From NCBI GenBank assembly GCA_964546815.1, contig CAZJLR010000014.1, positions 62,001 to 126,000 of the forward strand: DNA of 64,000 bases, written 5' to 3'. Below are positions 44,715 through 53,148 of the stretch, in pieces (position 1 is the stretch's first letter; each line of letters starts with the position of its first letter). The notes under the pieces are model-generated. The model did no database searches. It saw only the letters and a program-made list of their open reading frames with translations, and had not been told where the DNA came from. The DNA comes from JAIEPM01 sp964546815. Its GTDB lineage: Bacteria > Cyanobacteriota > Vampirovibrionia > Obscuribacterales > Obscuribacteraceae. A program made the position numbers and the translations under genes.

Positions 44715-46549
44715 GCAAGAAGACTCGCATTCTCGGCATCTCAGCCTACTATCATGATTCTGCTGCAGCGCTACTCGAAGACGGCAATATCGTGGCAGCC
44801 TCGCAGGAAGATAGATTTACACGCATCAAAGGCGACAGCGAATTTCCACATAATGCAGTTGGATTTTGTCTGGACAGAGCCGGCATAACAGAAGAAGACC
44901 TCGATTACGTCGTATTCTATGAAAGCCCTTACGCCAAATTTGAAAGACTGCTCACAACATATCACGCCACTGCACCTGCCAGCCTGCCAAGCTTTCTACG
45001 CTCTATGCCGTCATGGCTAGGCAAAAAATTGTGGATCGGGCGCCAAATCGCATCAGAACTCGGTGTCGATAAACGTGTCTATTATTGCGACCACCACCTT
45101 TCACACGCAGCCAGCGCATTTTTCCCTTCACCTTTTGAAGAAGCTGCAATTCTCACTGTTGACGGAGTAGGCGAATGGTCTACCACCACTTACGGTGTGG
45201 GCAAAGGCAACAAGATAGACCTCACGCACCACATACGTTTTCCAAACTCCCTCGGCTTGTTGTATTCAGCCTTTACGTCATACACAGGTTTCAAAATCAA
45301 CTCTGGCGAATATAAGTTGATGGGGCTCGCTCCATATGGCGAACCAAAATATGCCGACATCATCGAAAAGGAATTGATGTACATCAAGGATGATGGTGCA
45401 ATCGCCATCAACCAGAACTATTTCAATTACGTCGGTGGATTGACTATGACCAACGAGCGTTTTCATAAGCTCTTTGGTGGCCCGCCGCGCGAAGGCGAAT
45501 CATTAATTACACAAAGAGAAATGGATCTCGCCGCAAGTATTCAGGCTGTTCTCAACAAAATATTGCTGAAAATGGCAAATTATGTGCACCAACAGACGGG
45601 TCAAAAGAACCTCGTGCTAGCTGGTGGCGTGGCGCTAAATGTGGTGGCAACAGGTTTGCTTTCAAGAGAAGGCCCTTTTGAAAAAATCTGGATACAACCA
45701 GCAGCCGGAGACGCAGGCGGAGCGCTAGGCGCCGCACAATGGCTGTGGTATCAAGTACTCGGCAACGAAAGACAAGTCGGCGTGCCCGATGCCATGCAGG
45801 GTGCATTCCTCGGCTTTGAAATTCCGCCAGCGGCGACAGACGACGACGAAGTCTTGACCAAGCTAGGTGCAGTTTGGCACAACTGCAACGACGATGAACT
45901 TTGTGATCGCATTGCCAACGAAATTTCAAAAGGAAGAGTTGTGGCTCTCGCCCGGGGCAGAGCTGAATTCGGTCCGCGTGCACTGGGCAGCCGTTCTATT
46001 CTTGGCGATGCCCGTGACACCACAATGCAAAGCCGCCTCAACTTGAAAGTGAAATTCAGAGAAAGCTTCCGTCCCTTTGCACCAATGGTGCTTGAAGAAG
46101 ACGCAGAAGAATATTTCGATACCCGGCAAGAAAGCCCGTACATGCTGCTAGTTTATCCAGTACAGGAAAAACGTCGCAAGCAAGTAAACGGCGAAGAACT
46201 GTTCGGCATCGATAAACTAAAACAGATTCGCTCTGAAATTCCGGCGGTTACCCACGTTGATTACTCCGCGCGCGTTCAAACAATAGACCGCGAGCGCAAT
46301 CCATTCATGACTTCGGTCATCAGCAAATTCAAAGAAAAAACCGGATGCTCAGTAATCGTCAACACATCATTCAACGTTCGTGGCGAACCCATCGTTAACA
46401 CGGTAGAAGACGCTTACAGATGTTTGATGGCAACTGAAATTGATTGCCTCGTAGTCGGCAATAGATTCCTTGATAGAGAAGAGCAACAAAATCGCCCACT
46501 CTCTGAAGCAGAGCGCGAAAAGTGGCTCAGGAGGTTTGAGCTTGACTAA
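44711..46549 (+). CDS. NodU/CmcH/TobZ-family O-carbamoyltransferase
   Basis: 612 residues, the family's usual length. The N-terminal Kae1-like domain starts ILGISAYYHDSAAALLEDG and carries the metal ligands in YYCDHHLSHAASAFFPSPF and LTVDGVGEW. GEYKLMGLAPYGEPKY, LAGGVALNVVATG and the C-terminal RAEFGPRALGSRSILGDAR and VNTSFNVRGEPIVNT are diagnostic. These enzymes transfer the carbamoyl group from carbamoyl phosphate (through carbamoyl-AMP) to a hydroxyl of a sugar or other small molecule. The acceptor is unknown; genes on both sides suggest a glycan or secreted metabolite. It is coupled to both the SGNH gene before and the SxtJ-like gene after. Confidence 0.96.
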   Translation: MSKKTRILGISAYYHDSAAALLEDGNIVAASQEDRFTRIKGDSEFPHNAVGFCLDRAGITEEDLDYVVFYESPYAKFERLLTTYHATAPASLPSFLRSMPSWLGKKLWIGRQIASELGVDKRVYYCDHHLSHAASAFFPSPFEEAAILTVDGVGEWSTTTYGVGKGNKIDLTHHIRFPNSLGLLYSAFTSYTGFKINSGEYKLMGLAPYGEPKYADIIEKELMYIKDDGAIAINQNYFNYVGGLTMTNERFHKLFGGPPREGESLITQREMDLAASIQAVLNKILLKMANYVHQQTGQKNLVLAGGVALNVVATGLLSREGPFEKIWIQPAAGDAGGALGAAQWLWYQVLGNERQVGVPDAMQGAFLGFEIPPAATDDDEVLTKLGAVWHNCNDDELCDRIANEISKGRVVALARGRAEFGPRALGSRSILGDARDTTMQSRLNLKVKFRESFRPFAPMVLEEDAEEYFDTRQESPYMLLVYPVQEKRRKQVNGEELFGIDKLKQIRSEIPAVTHVDYSARVQTIDRERNPFMTSVISKFKEKTGCSVIVNTSFNVRGEPIVNTVEDAYRCLMATEIDCLVVGNRFLDREEQQNRPLSEAEREKWLRRFELD

Positions 46550-47150
46550 GAGCAGATATCTACAAAATCTGGACAAACGCAAGTTTGATGAATCTCTCAA
46601 GAGTTGCTTGATGTTTGGAATAACGCTCGGATGGGTGCTGACACTCATGGGCGCATTTCGATATTTTGTATTGCTTGAACATACATGGATTGTCGGTTTG
46701 ATCATTGGTGTGGTCACGCTAATCACCACCGTGATATTTCCAATGGCTATACAAAAGCCACAAGACCTCATCAAAAAGGTCGGCGGATTTGTTGCAACAC
46801 AGTTATTCCGAGCGCTTCTAGCAGTCGTCTACTTCGTAGCTATTTTGCCGGTTGGATTGATATATCAAAAAACCAAAGGCACACATCCTTTTTATTCATG
46901 GACAGATAGCCCACCAGCAAACATTGAAGGATGGTGCGCAAAACAATCAACCGACGAAGCAGCCGCAGTAACAGTAGGAAAAGGCAAACGGCAAAACTTC
47001 TTGCTTCAACCAATTCAAGTCTTGGGCTACTTCGCCAGCCGCGGCGAACTCTTGTTCATGCCATGCCTGGTACTATTTCTGGTGCTCGGCGTCCTCGGCA
47101 TCTTCGCCCAAAGCACCGGACTGGCCCCCCTAATCTACACCCTGTTCTAA
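46542..47150 (+). CDS. SxtJ-DUF5989 fusion membrane protein
   Basis: 202 residues from a TTG at 46542 with an ideal AGGAGG seven bases before it, overlapping the carbamoyltransferase stop by eight bases. The N-terminal part (KFDESLKSCLMFGITLGWVLTLMGAFRYF, then two further helices and AIQKPQDLIKKVGGFVATQLFRALLAVVYFVAILPVGLIYQKTKG) matches SxtJ, known beside carbamoyltransferases such as in the saxitoxin cluster. The C-terminal 50 residues (LGYFASRGELLFMPCLVLFLVLGVLGIFAQSTGLAPLIYTLF) match the small DUF5989 (SxtK-like) protein that is usually a separate gene. About four or five helices in total. Role unknown, presumably to couple the transferase to a membrane substrate. Confidence 0.88.
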   Translation: MTKSRYLQNLDKRKFDESLKSCLMFGITLGWVLTLMGAFRYFVLLEHTWIVGLIIGVVTLITTVIFPMAIQKPQDLIKKVGGFVATQLFRALLAVVYFVAILPVGLIYQKTKGTHPFYSWTDSPPANIEGWCAKQSTDEAAAVTVGKGKRQNFLLQPIQVLGYFASRGELLFMPCLVLFLVLGVLGIFAQSTGLAPLIYTLF

Positions 47151-47153
47151 TTT

Positions 47154-47172
47154 GTAGGGGCGTCGCCCCTAC
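47154..47172. repeat. Shortened family A palindrome after the SxtJ-like gene
   Basis: GTAGGGGCG-T-CGCCCCTAC, a palindrome with one central base, as if the inner ACGCATG part of family A had been deleted. It starts four bases after the stop codon and is followed by AATT, so it could act as terminator. Confidence 0.8.
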
Positions 47173-47403
47173 AATTCGGATTTCAAAAAAATCGATTTCT
47201 AGAAGACCTTTAATCTGCATGGAAAATGCTTAGTTTTTGCACAGAAATAATGCAAGAACCATTTTGTCGCCACCAGTCAGAGTTTTGCATTCATCTATAA
47301 GCAGATTCTAACAATCGAGCAAAACACAGGTGCTCAATATTGCAAAGAAGTTAAAGGGCTCTCGTTGTATTTTGCTATTGGCATGCGTACAATAAAACCT
47401 TGA

Positions 47404-48231
47404 ATGCTTCATGCAGGTGAACTCTTGGTTGCTACACTAACTGGATACGGAAAAGCTTTTTTCGACGAGACACTTCTCACTTCGTTGCGCTCAGCACGTG
47501 AGATTGTTCCTTATTTAGTAAAACTTCTTGGTCCCAAAAGCGTTGTAGACGTTGGCTGCGGTACTGGTAGCTGGCTATCAGTATTTCACCAGACTGGTGT
47601 CGAAGACATTCACGGCGTAGACAACGCTGGTCTCGACAATGCCCAGATGCAAATTCCTCTGGACAAAGTCTTCAGACACGACCTCACAAAACCATTTCAA
47701 ATCGATCGCAAGTTTGACCTGGCAACATGCCTTGAAGTTGCAGAACATTTGCCCGATGAGTGCTCACACCAAATCGTCGAGAACCTAACGAAACTAGCAC
47801 CGATGGTGCTTTTCTCAGCAGCCATTCCTCACCAGGGCGGCACCAACCACATCAATGAACAGTGGGCTGAATATTGGGTTGAGCGTTTTGCAGCACGCGG
47901 CTATACAGTCGTTGATTGTGTAAGACAAGAATTCTGGAACAACGAGAATGTCGCATATTGGTATGCACAAAATTTGTTGCTCTACGTTGAAAATTCATAC
48001 CTGGCGACTCAGCCACAATTGCAAGAGTTTGCTAGAAAGACAGATCCGAAGAAAGTGACACACGTACATCCAAAAGCTTACGTGAAGAACTCAAGAAACC
48101 TCAGCAAACCGCATTTCATGCTGATGCGTATTGTATGGAACGCAATTCCTCGCGGTCTGCGCCTACGTCTAGTTAAGCCACTAGATTCATTCATCTGGCG
48201 CCAAGTCAGCACCAAATACACCGAAGACTAA
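47404..48231 (+). CDS. Class I SAM-dependent methyltransferase
   Basis: 275 residues; ATG at 47404, with an in-frame TTG at 47425 after GCAGGTG as alternative. Motif I VVDVGCGTGSWLSVF (SAM binding), followed by GVDNAGLD, LEVAEHLPDEC (motif of the Methyltransf_23 group) and APMVLFSAAIPHQGGTNHINEQW. These enzymes methylate small molecules, lipids or sugars; the acceptor is not predictable. It is 254 bases after the carbamoyltransferase operon, possibly a separate transcript but plausibly in the same pathway. Confidence 0.93.
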   Translation: MLHAGELLVATLTGYGKAFFDETLLTSLRSAREIVPYLVKLLGPKSVVDVGCGTGSWLSVFHQTGVEDIHGVDNAGLDNAQMQIPLDKVFRHDLTKPFQIDRKFDLATCLEVAEHLPDECSHQIVENLTKLAPMVLFSAAIPHQGGTNHINEQWAEYWVERFAARGYTVVDCVRQEFWNNENVAYWYAQNLLLYVENSYLATQPQLQEFARKTDPKKVTHVHPKAYVKNSRNLSKPHFMLMRIVWNAIPRGLRLRLVKPLDSFIWRQVSTKYTED

Positions 48232-48294
48232 CTGAACTTCTAAAGCGATTCTCGTCCACGCGAACTGCGCTTGAAGTGCGATGCTACTTCAATT

Positions 48295-48320
48295 GTAGGG
48301 GCGACGCCATGCGTCGCCCG
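48295..48320. repeat. Palindromic repeat family A, copy facing its neighbour
   Basis: Forward orientation (GTAG flank first, CAT loop). It is the exact reverse complement of the copy at 48385-48410, so together they form an inverted pair 116 bases long, between convergent genes. Confidence 0.85.
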
Positions 48321-48384
48321 GCACTTAGATCACCACAATTTGGTTCTCGGTATTTTTGTTTTGGACGGATCTCGTGATTAACGG

Positions 48385-48410
48385 CGGGCGACGCATGGCG
48401 TCGCCCCTAC
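48385..48410. repeat. Palindromic repeat family A, second of an inverted pair
   Basis: Reverse complement of 48295-48320; the two copies enclose 64 bases. A BIME-like arrangement. Confidence 0.85.
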
Positions 48411-48471
48411 AATTTTCTCAGTCATTGAAGCGTACAATTGTTGATGCTGCATTTGAGCGAAACAACATCAA

Positions 48472-49890
48472 TTAGAACTGGAAGTAGATGAATGGTTTGG
48501 CGATTTCGCTGGTGCAGGCGAGGATCATGATTGAGAGGCCTGCATACGCTAAGCCCTTAACAGGCACGGGCAACGCGATGAACAATCGCTTGAATTTGTC
48601 TTGATCCCAGAGTTGCATTCCCAAGCCACCTAGCATCACCAAAATTGCGGTAAGCATTCCGTTAGTGAAAGTGCATGGTTGATTCGAATGGAAAAGGCTT
48701 TGAATTAATTGGCCCATCAATGGCATGTTCTCCGTGCGGAAAACCATCCAACTGAAGGTCACAAGCATGAATGTAATTGCCTGCCGACCGAGCAAACTAA
48801 ACCAGGGCAAATTTGATTTCTCCGAGTCTGCATCTAGTTTGAATGCGCGCTCGAAAACGAGGAATACACCTTGCAAGAAGCCCCAGAGTACAAAGTGCCA
48901 GGCGGCACCGTGCCACAATCCGCCAAGCAACATTGTTAGCATCAGGTTGCGATATACACCCATCTGATCTTTCATGCGACTGCCGCCCAGCGGAATGTAC
49001 AAATAGTCGCGCAACCATGATGAAAGTGAAATGTGCCAGCGCTTCCAAAATTCTGTAATGCTTGCTGATGCATACGGTCTATTGAAATTCAGCGGCAACT
49101 CAAAGCCCATCAAGCGCGCGCAGCCAATAGCGACGTCGGTGTAGCCACTGAAGTCATAATAGATTTGGAAAGTAAATGCGAATATGCCAATCCACGCACT
49201 TACAGGGTCAACCGCAAGAGGATGACTAAACGCCTGGTCAGCATAATTTGCCAGAAAATCAGCGAGAACAATTTTCTTGAACAAGCCCTGTGCAATTGTG
49301 AAAAGCCCAGCCTCAAGCTGCTCCGCATTTATCTTCGGTTTAGCGTCGAGTTGTGGCAAAAATTGATGTGGACGCAAAATTGGTCCAGCAATCAAGTGCG
49401 GGAAGTAAGCCACAAACAAAGCGAATTTATGCCACGAGCGCTCCGCTTTGATCTGACCTCGATATACATCGATGGTGTAACTCATACTTTCAAAAGTGTA
49501 AAACGATATTCCCACTGGCAATACAATGTTCCAATTCTGCCATGCAGCGGCACTCATACCCATCGCGTGAGCAGCATCAGTGCATGACCCGCAGAAGAAA
49601 TTGAAATATTTGAAAAACGCCAACATTCCAAGGTTAGAACCCATGGAAAAAAGCAGCAACAGTTTTTTCTTGAATTGAGAATCAGTGTTTTCAATCATTC
49701 TTGCTGCAACAAAATCAATTTGCATACAAATGAATAGCAGCAAAATTACCCAGCCATTGTTGCTGAAATAAAAGTAGAAGCTGGCGAGCAACACAGTCCA
49801 GAGGCGCAGTTTGGGCAAGGGCGACAATAACCAGGAAAGAACCAGGATTGCGATAAAGAAAAATAGATATTGCACAGAAGTGAATAACAT
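48472..49890 (-). CDS. MBOAT-family O-acyltransferase (AlgI/DltB type)
   Basis: 472 residues, polytopic, with about ten membrane helices. Diagnostic segments: LPVGISFYTFESMSYTIDVYRG, HLIAGPILRPHQFLPQL, INFQIYYDFSGYTDVAIG-type (FQIYYDFSGYTDVAIGCARLMG), the cytoplasmic FWKRWHISLSSWLRDYLYIPLGG, and the catalytic GGLWHGAAWHFVLWG with His near residue 327. It transfers acyl groups across the membrane to a surface polymer or metabolite. It starts two bases after the previous gene's stop, and its AGGAGGAGG ribosome site is formed by the last three arginine codons of that gene. This is a tight operon. Confidence 0.96.
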   Translation of the reverse strand: MLFTSVQYLFFFIAILVLSWLLSPLPKLRLWTVLLASFYFYFSNNGWVILLLFICMQIDFVAARMIENTDSQFKKKLLLLFSMGSNLGMLAFFKYFNFFCGSCTDAAHAMGMSAAAWQNWNIVLPVGISFYTFESMSYTIDVYRGQIKAERSWHKFALFVAYFPHLIAGPILRPHQFLPQLDAKPKINAEQLEAGLFTIAQGLFKKIVLADFLANYADQAFSHPLAVDPVSAWIGIFAFTFQIYYDFSGYTDVAIGCARLMGFELPLNFNRPYASASITEFWKRWHISLSSWLRDYLYIPLGGSRMKDQMGVYRNLMLTMLLGGLWHGAAWHFVLWGFLQGVFLVFERAFKLDADSEKSNLPWFSLLGRQAITFMLVTFSWMVFRTENMPLMGQLIQSLFHSNQPCTFTNGMLTAILVMLGGLGMQLWDQDKFKRLFIALPVPVKGLAYAGLSIMILACTSEIAKPFIYFQF

Positions 49891-49892
49891 CT

Positions 49893-51131
49893 TTACCTCC
49901 TCCTGATTATTGGTTGGAGTTGTTCGGCGAGCATTTTGTCGTAACGATCACAACCTTTGCTGTTGAAATGGTTGTAGTCAAAATAGTCGTCATCAGCAAA
50001 CTGAGAATAATCAACGCGCGTGTAGGCAAAGCCTAGCTGTCGCACACACGGCTCGACTTGCTCTCTCATAAAGCGGCGATATTCAGCGCGTTCTTGCATG
50101 TTGTGATAATTATGTGGCGCTTCTTCCATTTCATTCACAACAAGCTTGATATTGTTTTTCTTGAACAGCTCAAGTGTATTTTTGAAGGTGTGCCAATATT
50201 CCGGTGAAGGCTCAAAAACGAAATTCGCGGGCAAAGGCTTGCTCAGCACTTTCGCGTGAGTCTCAGCTTGTTTGCGGCGGAAGAATGATGGGTCTCTTTC
50301 AATTCGATAATAACTGCCACCATATTTCATCAGAACAACTGAAGCTATCTTGCCGTCTTCCTCAGGAAAACAAACACCGTAAACACTTGGGTCTTTGCGA
50401 TATTCTGCTTCAAGCTTTTGTTCTTCTGCTTTCAATGTGTTTACTGGAGCAGCAACGGCTCCTGGATTCGCACCGGCATTCGGCACATGCGCAACAGCAT
50501 TGTTAAACTCAACCGGCTTCTGCATAAACCCATTCAACGCCTCGCGCATTTTCGTGCGCGCTGCAATCAATTGCGTCAACGGATCATAATGAATCAAATT
50601 GTCTGCCAACGACTCAATGGAATAACCCCAGATCAAATAAGAAGGCACATTTTTCAATTTGATTGGATATACAGGTTGTATCGAAGTCGCCGGTACAAAA
50701 TTCTGGTGCCCGATTGACCACACAACCGTGGTGCCCGCCGGAATATTTTTCACAAGGTCTTGATAGTAAGGATATTGCGTGGGAAACCAATGCGCAAATC
50801 TCGCCATGTTTATTGAATGCGAGCCCAAATTTTTATCAATCAAATCGGGATGAATGCCACAGTATGTGCGGCTGTCGCCAACAAACACAAGGTCATACTT
50901 GCTTGAATATGTGCGATAAAAGCGCTCTTTCTCGCGCAAATTATCTGTAGTCAAAACCGGAACACAATCGCGATTTTGGAAATACATGACGCAGTTAATG
51001 GCAATCAGCGGCAGGAAAAACGACGCTGCATACAAAAATATCTTGGTCCAAACCTTGCGCTTCGAGTCAGCGGAGGACTCTTGCGACTTGGTATTCGACT
51101 TCTTTTGTTGCGGCTCAGCAATTGCTGTCAT
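49893..51131 (-). CDS. SGNH-type partner of the MBOAT acyltransferase
   Basis: 412 residues from the ATG at 51131 (GGTGAG eight bases before); a GTG three codons upstream is also possible. One N-terminal transmembrane helix (IFLYAASFFLPLIAINCVMYF) precedes a periplasmic domain with LVFVGDSRTYCGIHPDLIDKNL (SGNH block I with Ser), a long insertion, and the Asp/His block DDYFDYNHFNSKGCDRY. Operon pairing of an MBOAT with an AlgX/J- or DltD-like SGNH protein is a standard arrangement: the membrane enzyme carries the acyl group across and the SGNH protein passes it to the polymer. Confidence 0.9.
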   Translation of the reverse strand: MTAIAEPQQKKSNTKSQESSADSKRKVWTKIFLYAASFFLPLIAINCVMYFQNRDCVPVLTTDNLREKERFYRTYSSKYDLVFVGDSRTYCGIHPDLIDKNLGSHSINMARFAHWFPTQYPYYQDLVKNIPAGTTVVWSIGHQNFVPATSIQPVYPIKLKNVPSYLIWGYSIESLADNLIHYDPLTQLIAARTKMREALNGFMQKPVEFNNAVAHVPNAGANPGAVAAPVNTLKAEEQKLEAEYRKDPSVYGVCFPEEDGKIASVVLMKYGGSYYRIERDPSFFRRKQAETHAKVLSKPLPANFVFEPSPEYWHTFKNTLELFKKNNIKLVVNEMEEAPHNYHNMQERAEYRRFMREQVEPCVRQLGFAYTRVDYSQFADDDYFDYNHFNSKGCDRYDKMLAEQLQPIIRRR

Positions 51132-51415
51132 GAAGGGCACTCACCGGACGGCTCAAATCGAGCCTGGGCTTCAGGCTAGCTAGAATTATCCCATGACAGC
51201 CAACGAATCTTGGCTTCCAATGATTATCTGGCGCTTAATTTCGGAGTTTGAAGATACTTAGCGATGGGCAAAATCCTTTCAGGGAAAGCAATCACGCCTG
51301 TTTCGTTTGCGTCTTTTGCTTCAGTTGAAAACTTTCAAATGCCTCAATCCACAATGAGCTAAAATAGCTTTTCTGGTTTCTTACTATCCTCTCAGGCAAA
51401 GAAAACGGTGGTCAA

Positions 51416-52327
51416 GTGGCAGAAAGCCAGCTAATTCTAATAGTTGACGACCAGCAAGCCGAGCTTGCCATGGTTGCAGAGTTTCTCAAGAATTCCGGCT
51501 TTGCTGTGACAACGGCTACGGACGGCTTCAAAGCTCTGGCAGCCTGCAAAGTCAGGACACCTGATGTCATTTTGTTGGACCTCCAGATGCCTCTAATGAG
51601 CGGCATGGACGTATTCAACCGCCTGGCTACAGACGAAAAAACGAAGTTCATTCCTGTGATTTTCTTGCGTGTCGAAGGTCAAAGCTCGCCAAATACGCCA
51701 GAGACGGAAGACAATCCGATTCTTGTAAAACCGCTAGAACCGCAAGACGTGCTTTCCATGGTCAAGACAGTGCTTCGCGAGAAAGCGCTCAAAGACGAAT
51801 TGCGCAGAAAAGACACTCAAGTCAAAGAGTTGATGCTTTCGGACAATCTCACTTCACTGCGCAACGCCCGATATCTGGCTGAGTTTTTGCATACTGAGCT
51901 GAGCCAGTGCTCGCGATATAACAATCTCCTTTCAGTGCTGACTATTGAAGTCGATCATTCTAAAGAACTTCAAAAGCAGTACGGTCAAAAGGGTATCGAT
52001 TCGCTGATTTCCCAACTGGCGGTTGTTCTCGCCCGTGGGCTGCGCAAAGCCGATTTATTGTCACGTACAGGCGCATTCGAGTTTGTGATTGCCCTGCCAT
52101 TTACCAACGGCGACGGTGCTGTGGAAGTTGCCGAGAGGATTCGAATTAATGTCGCCGAAAGTACTTTTACATTCGGCGAGAAAACGGGCAAGGCTACGGT
52201 CAGCATTGGCGTTTGCCAATTCAGATCTGAGATGGACACCGACGGAACCATGCTGCTGTCTTACGCGCGAGCCGCCATGGCTCAGGCTCGCGATGCCGGC
52301 GGCAGTCAAACATTCATGGCCGAATAA
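51416..52327 (+). CDS. Response regulator with degenerate GGDEF domain
   Basis: 303 residues from a GTG. The receiver domain (about 1-120) has the acidic pair in VDDQQ, phosphoacceptor Asp55 (VILLDLQMP) and Lys105 (ILVKPL), but the usual Thr/Ser after strand 4 appears replaced (IFLRVEG). A coiled linker leads to a GGDEF-type domain (about 140-300) starting LSDNLTSLRNARYLAEFL. Its signature reads GAFEF at 219-223 in place of GGDEF, so diguanylate cyclase activity is not expected. The RxxD inhibitory-site motif (RKAD, 210-213) is intact five residues before it. It may thus be a c-di-GMP sensor. Confidence 0.9.
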   Translation: MAESQLILIVDDQQAELAMVAEFLKNSGFAVTTATDGFKALAACKVRTPDVILLDLQMPLMSGMDVFNRLATDEKTKFIPVIFLRVEGQSSPNTPETEDNPILVKPLEPQDVLSMVKTVLREKALKDELRRKDTQVKELMLSDNLTSLRNARYLAEFLHTELSQCSRYNNLLSVLTIEVDHSKELQKQYGQKGIDSLISQLAVVLARGLRKADLLSRTGAFEFVIALPFTNGDGAVEVAERIRINVAESTFTFGEKTGKATVSIGVCQFRSEMDTDGTMLLSYARAAMAQARDAGGSQTFMAE

Positions 52328-52400
52328 GCGCCCCATTTTGTAATTCATTTTGCCATTTAGCACTTCTCAAGGGCCGACCTCGTGCTAACATAAAGTTTGT

Positions 52401-52474
52401 CGGGGCGTAGCGCAGCTTGGTAGCGTGTCCGTTTCGGGTGCGGAAGGCCGGAGGTTCAAATCCTCTCGCCCCGA
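52401..52474 (+). tRNA. tRNA-Pro(CGG)
   Basis: A 74-base cloverleaf. Acceptor CGGGGCG pairs with CGCCCCG (starting C1-G72, a proline identity element), with discriminator A. D arm GCGC/GCGT, anticodon arm TCCGT-loop TTCGGGT-GCGGA with anticodon CGG, short variable loop, T arm GGAGG/CCTCT with TTCAAAT. CCA is not encoded. It reads CCG codons. ruvA starts 48 bases later. Confidence 0.95.
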
Positions 52475-52522
52475 TATTTTTTAACTCAGCCAAAGGCAAT
52501 ATCCGTTCAATCGGGCGGCAAC

Positions 52523-53146
52523 ATGGTCATAGCCTTTTTACGTGGAACTCTGCAGTCTCGGGAAATCTCGGGAGGTCCAGCAGATCGCCTTGTTATTGAT
52601 GTGGGTGGTGTCGGTTTTGAGGCCTTAGTAGCCAGAACGACCAGCGCCCAGGTCGGCCAACCCGGCGACGAAGTCACTATTCACACGTCACTTTCAATTA
52701 GAGAAAACGAATGGCAATTGTTTGGATTTGCCAGTTCGGAAGAGAAAGAAATGTTTTCGCTGGTGCAATCGGTTAGCGGCGTTGGACCAAAGATGGCATT
52801 GTCGCTGGTTGGAACATTGGGACCAGAACGAATTGCGGAATCAATCGCAGCAGACGACCACAAGTCATTGAGCCAGGCACCAGGCGTTGGACCCAAAGTG
52901 GCGCAGCGAATGATTTTAGAACTGAAAACAAAAACGCAAGAATGGTTTGCGAAGCGCGGCACATCATCAGCACCTGCAGCGAAGAGCATCGCAAGAGACG
53001 AAGCAAGACAAATTTTGGAAGAGCTGGGCTACACACTCACAGAAATCAATCATGCATTCAAACGGTTGGGCGATGACTCGTCGAGTGATGATGTGGAAAT
53101 GATCGTGCGCCACAGCTTGAAAGCATTAGCCGCAGGCGACCACTAA
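52523..53146 (+). CDS. ruvA: Holliday junction helicase subunit RuvA
   Basis: 207 residues, normal length. Domain I (OB fold) begins MVIAFLRGTLQSREI and includes DVGGVGFEALV and IHTSLSIRENEWQLFGF. Domain II has both helix-hairpin-helix motifs: SVSGVGPKMALSLVGTL and QAPGVGPKVAQRMILELK. Domain III (UBA-like, RuvB-binding) is ARQILEELGYTLTEINHAFKRL. A RuvA tetramer binds Holliday junctions and loads RuvB for branch migration in recombination repair. ruvB and ruvC are not adjacent. It is followed two bases later by a membrane methyltransferase-like gene. Confidence 0.97.
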   Translation: MVIAFLRGTLQSREISGGPADRLVIDVGGVGFEALVARTTSAQVGQPGDEVTIHTSLSIRENEWQLFGFASSEEKEMFSLVQSVSGVGPKMALSLVGTLGPERIAESIAADDHKSLSQAPGVGPKVAQRMILELKTKTQEWFAKRGTSSAPAAKSIARDEARQILEELGYTLTEINHAFKRLGDDSSSDDVEMIVRHSLKALAAGDH

Positions 53147-53148
53147 GA

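Noticed and set aside
46470..47150. Longer form of the SxtJ-like protein starting at 46470
   Set aside because: The extra 24 codons lie within the carbamoyltransferase gene; no ribosome site there, while AGGAGG is ideally placed for 46542.
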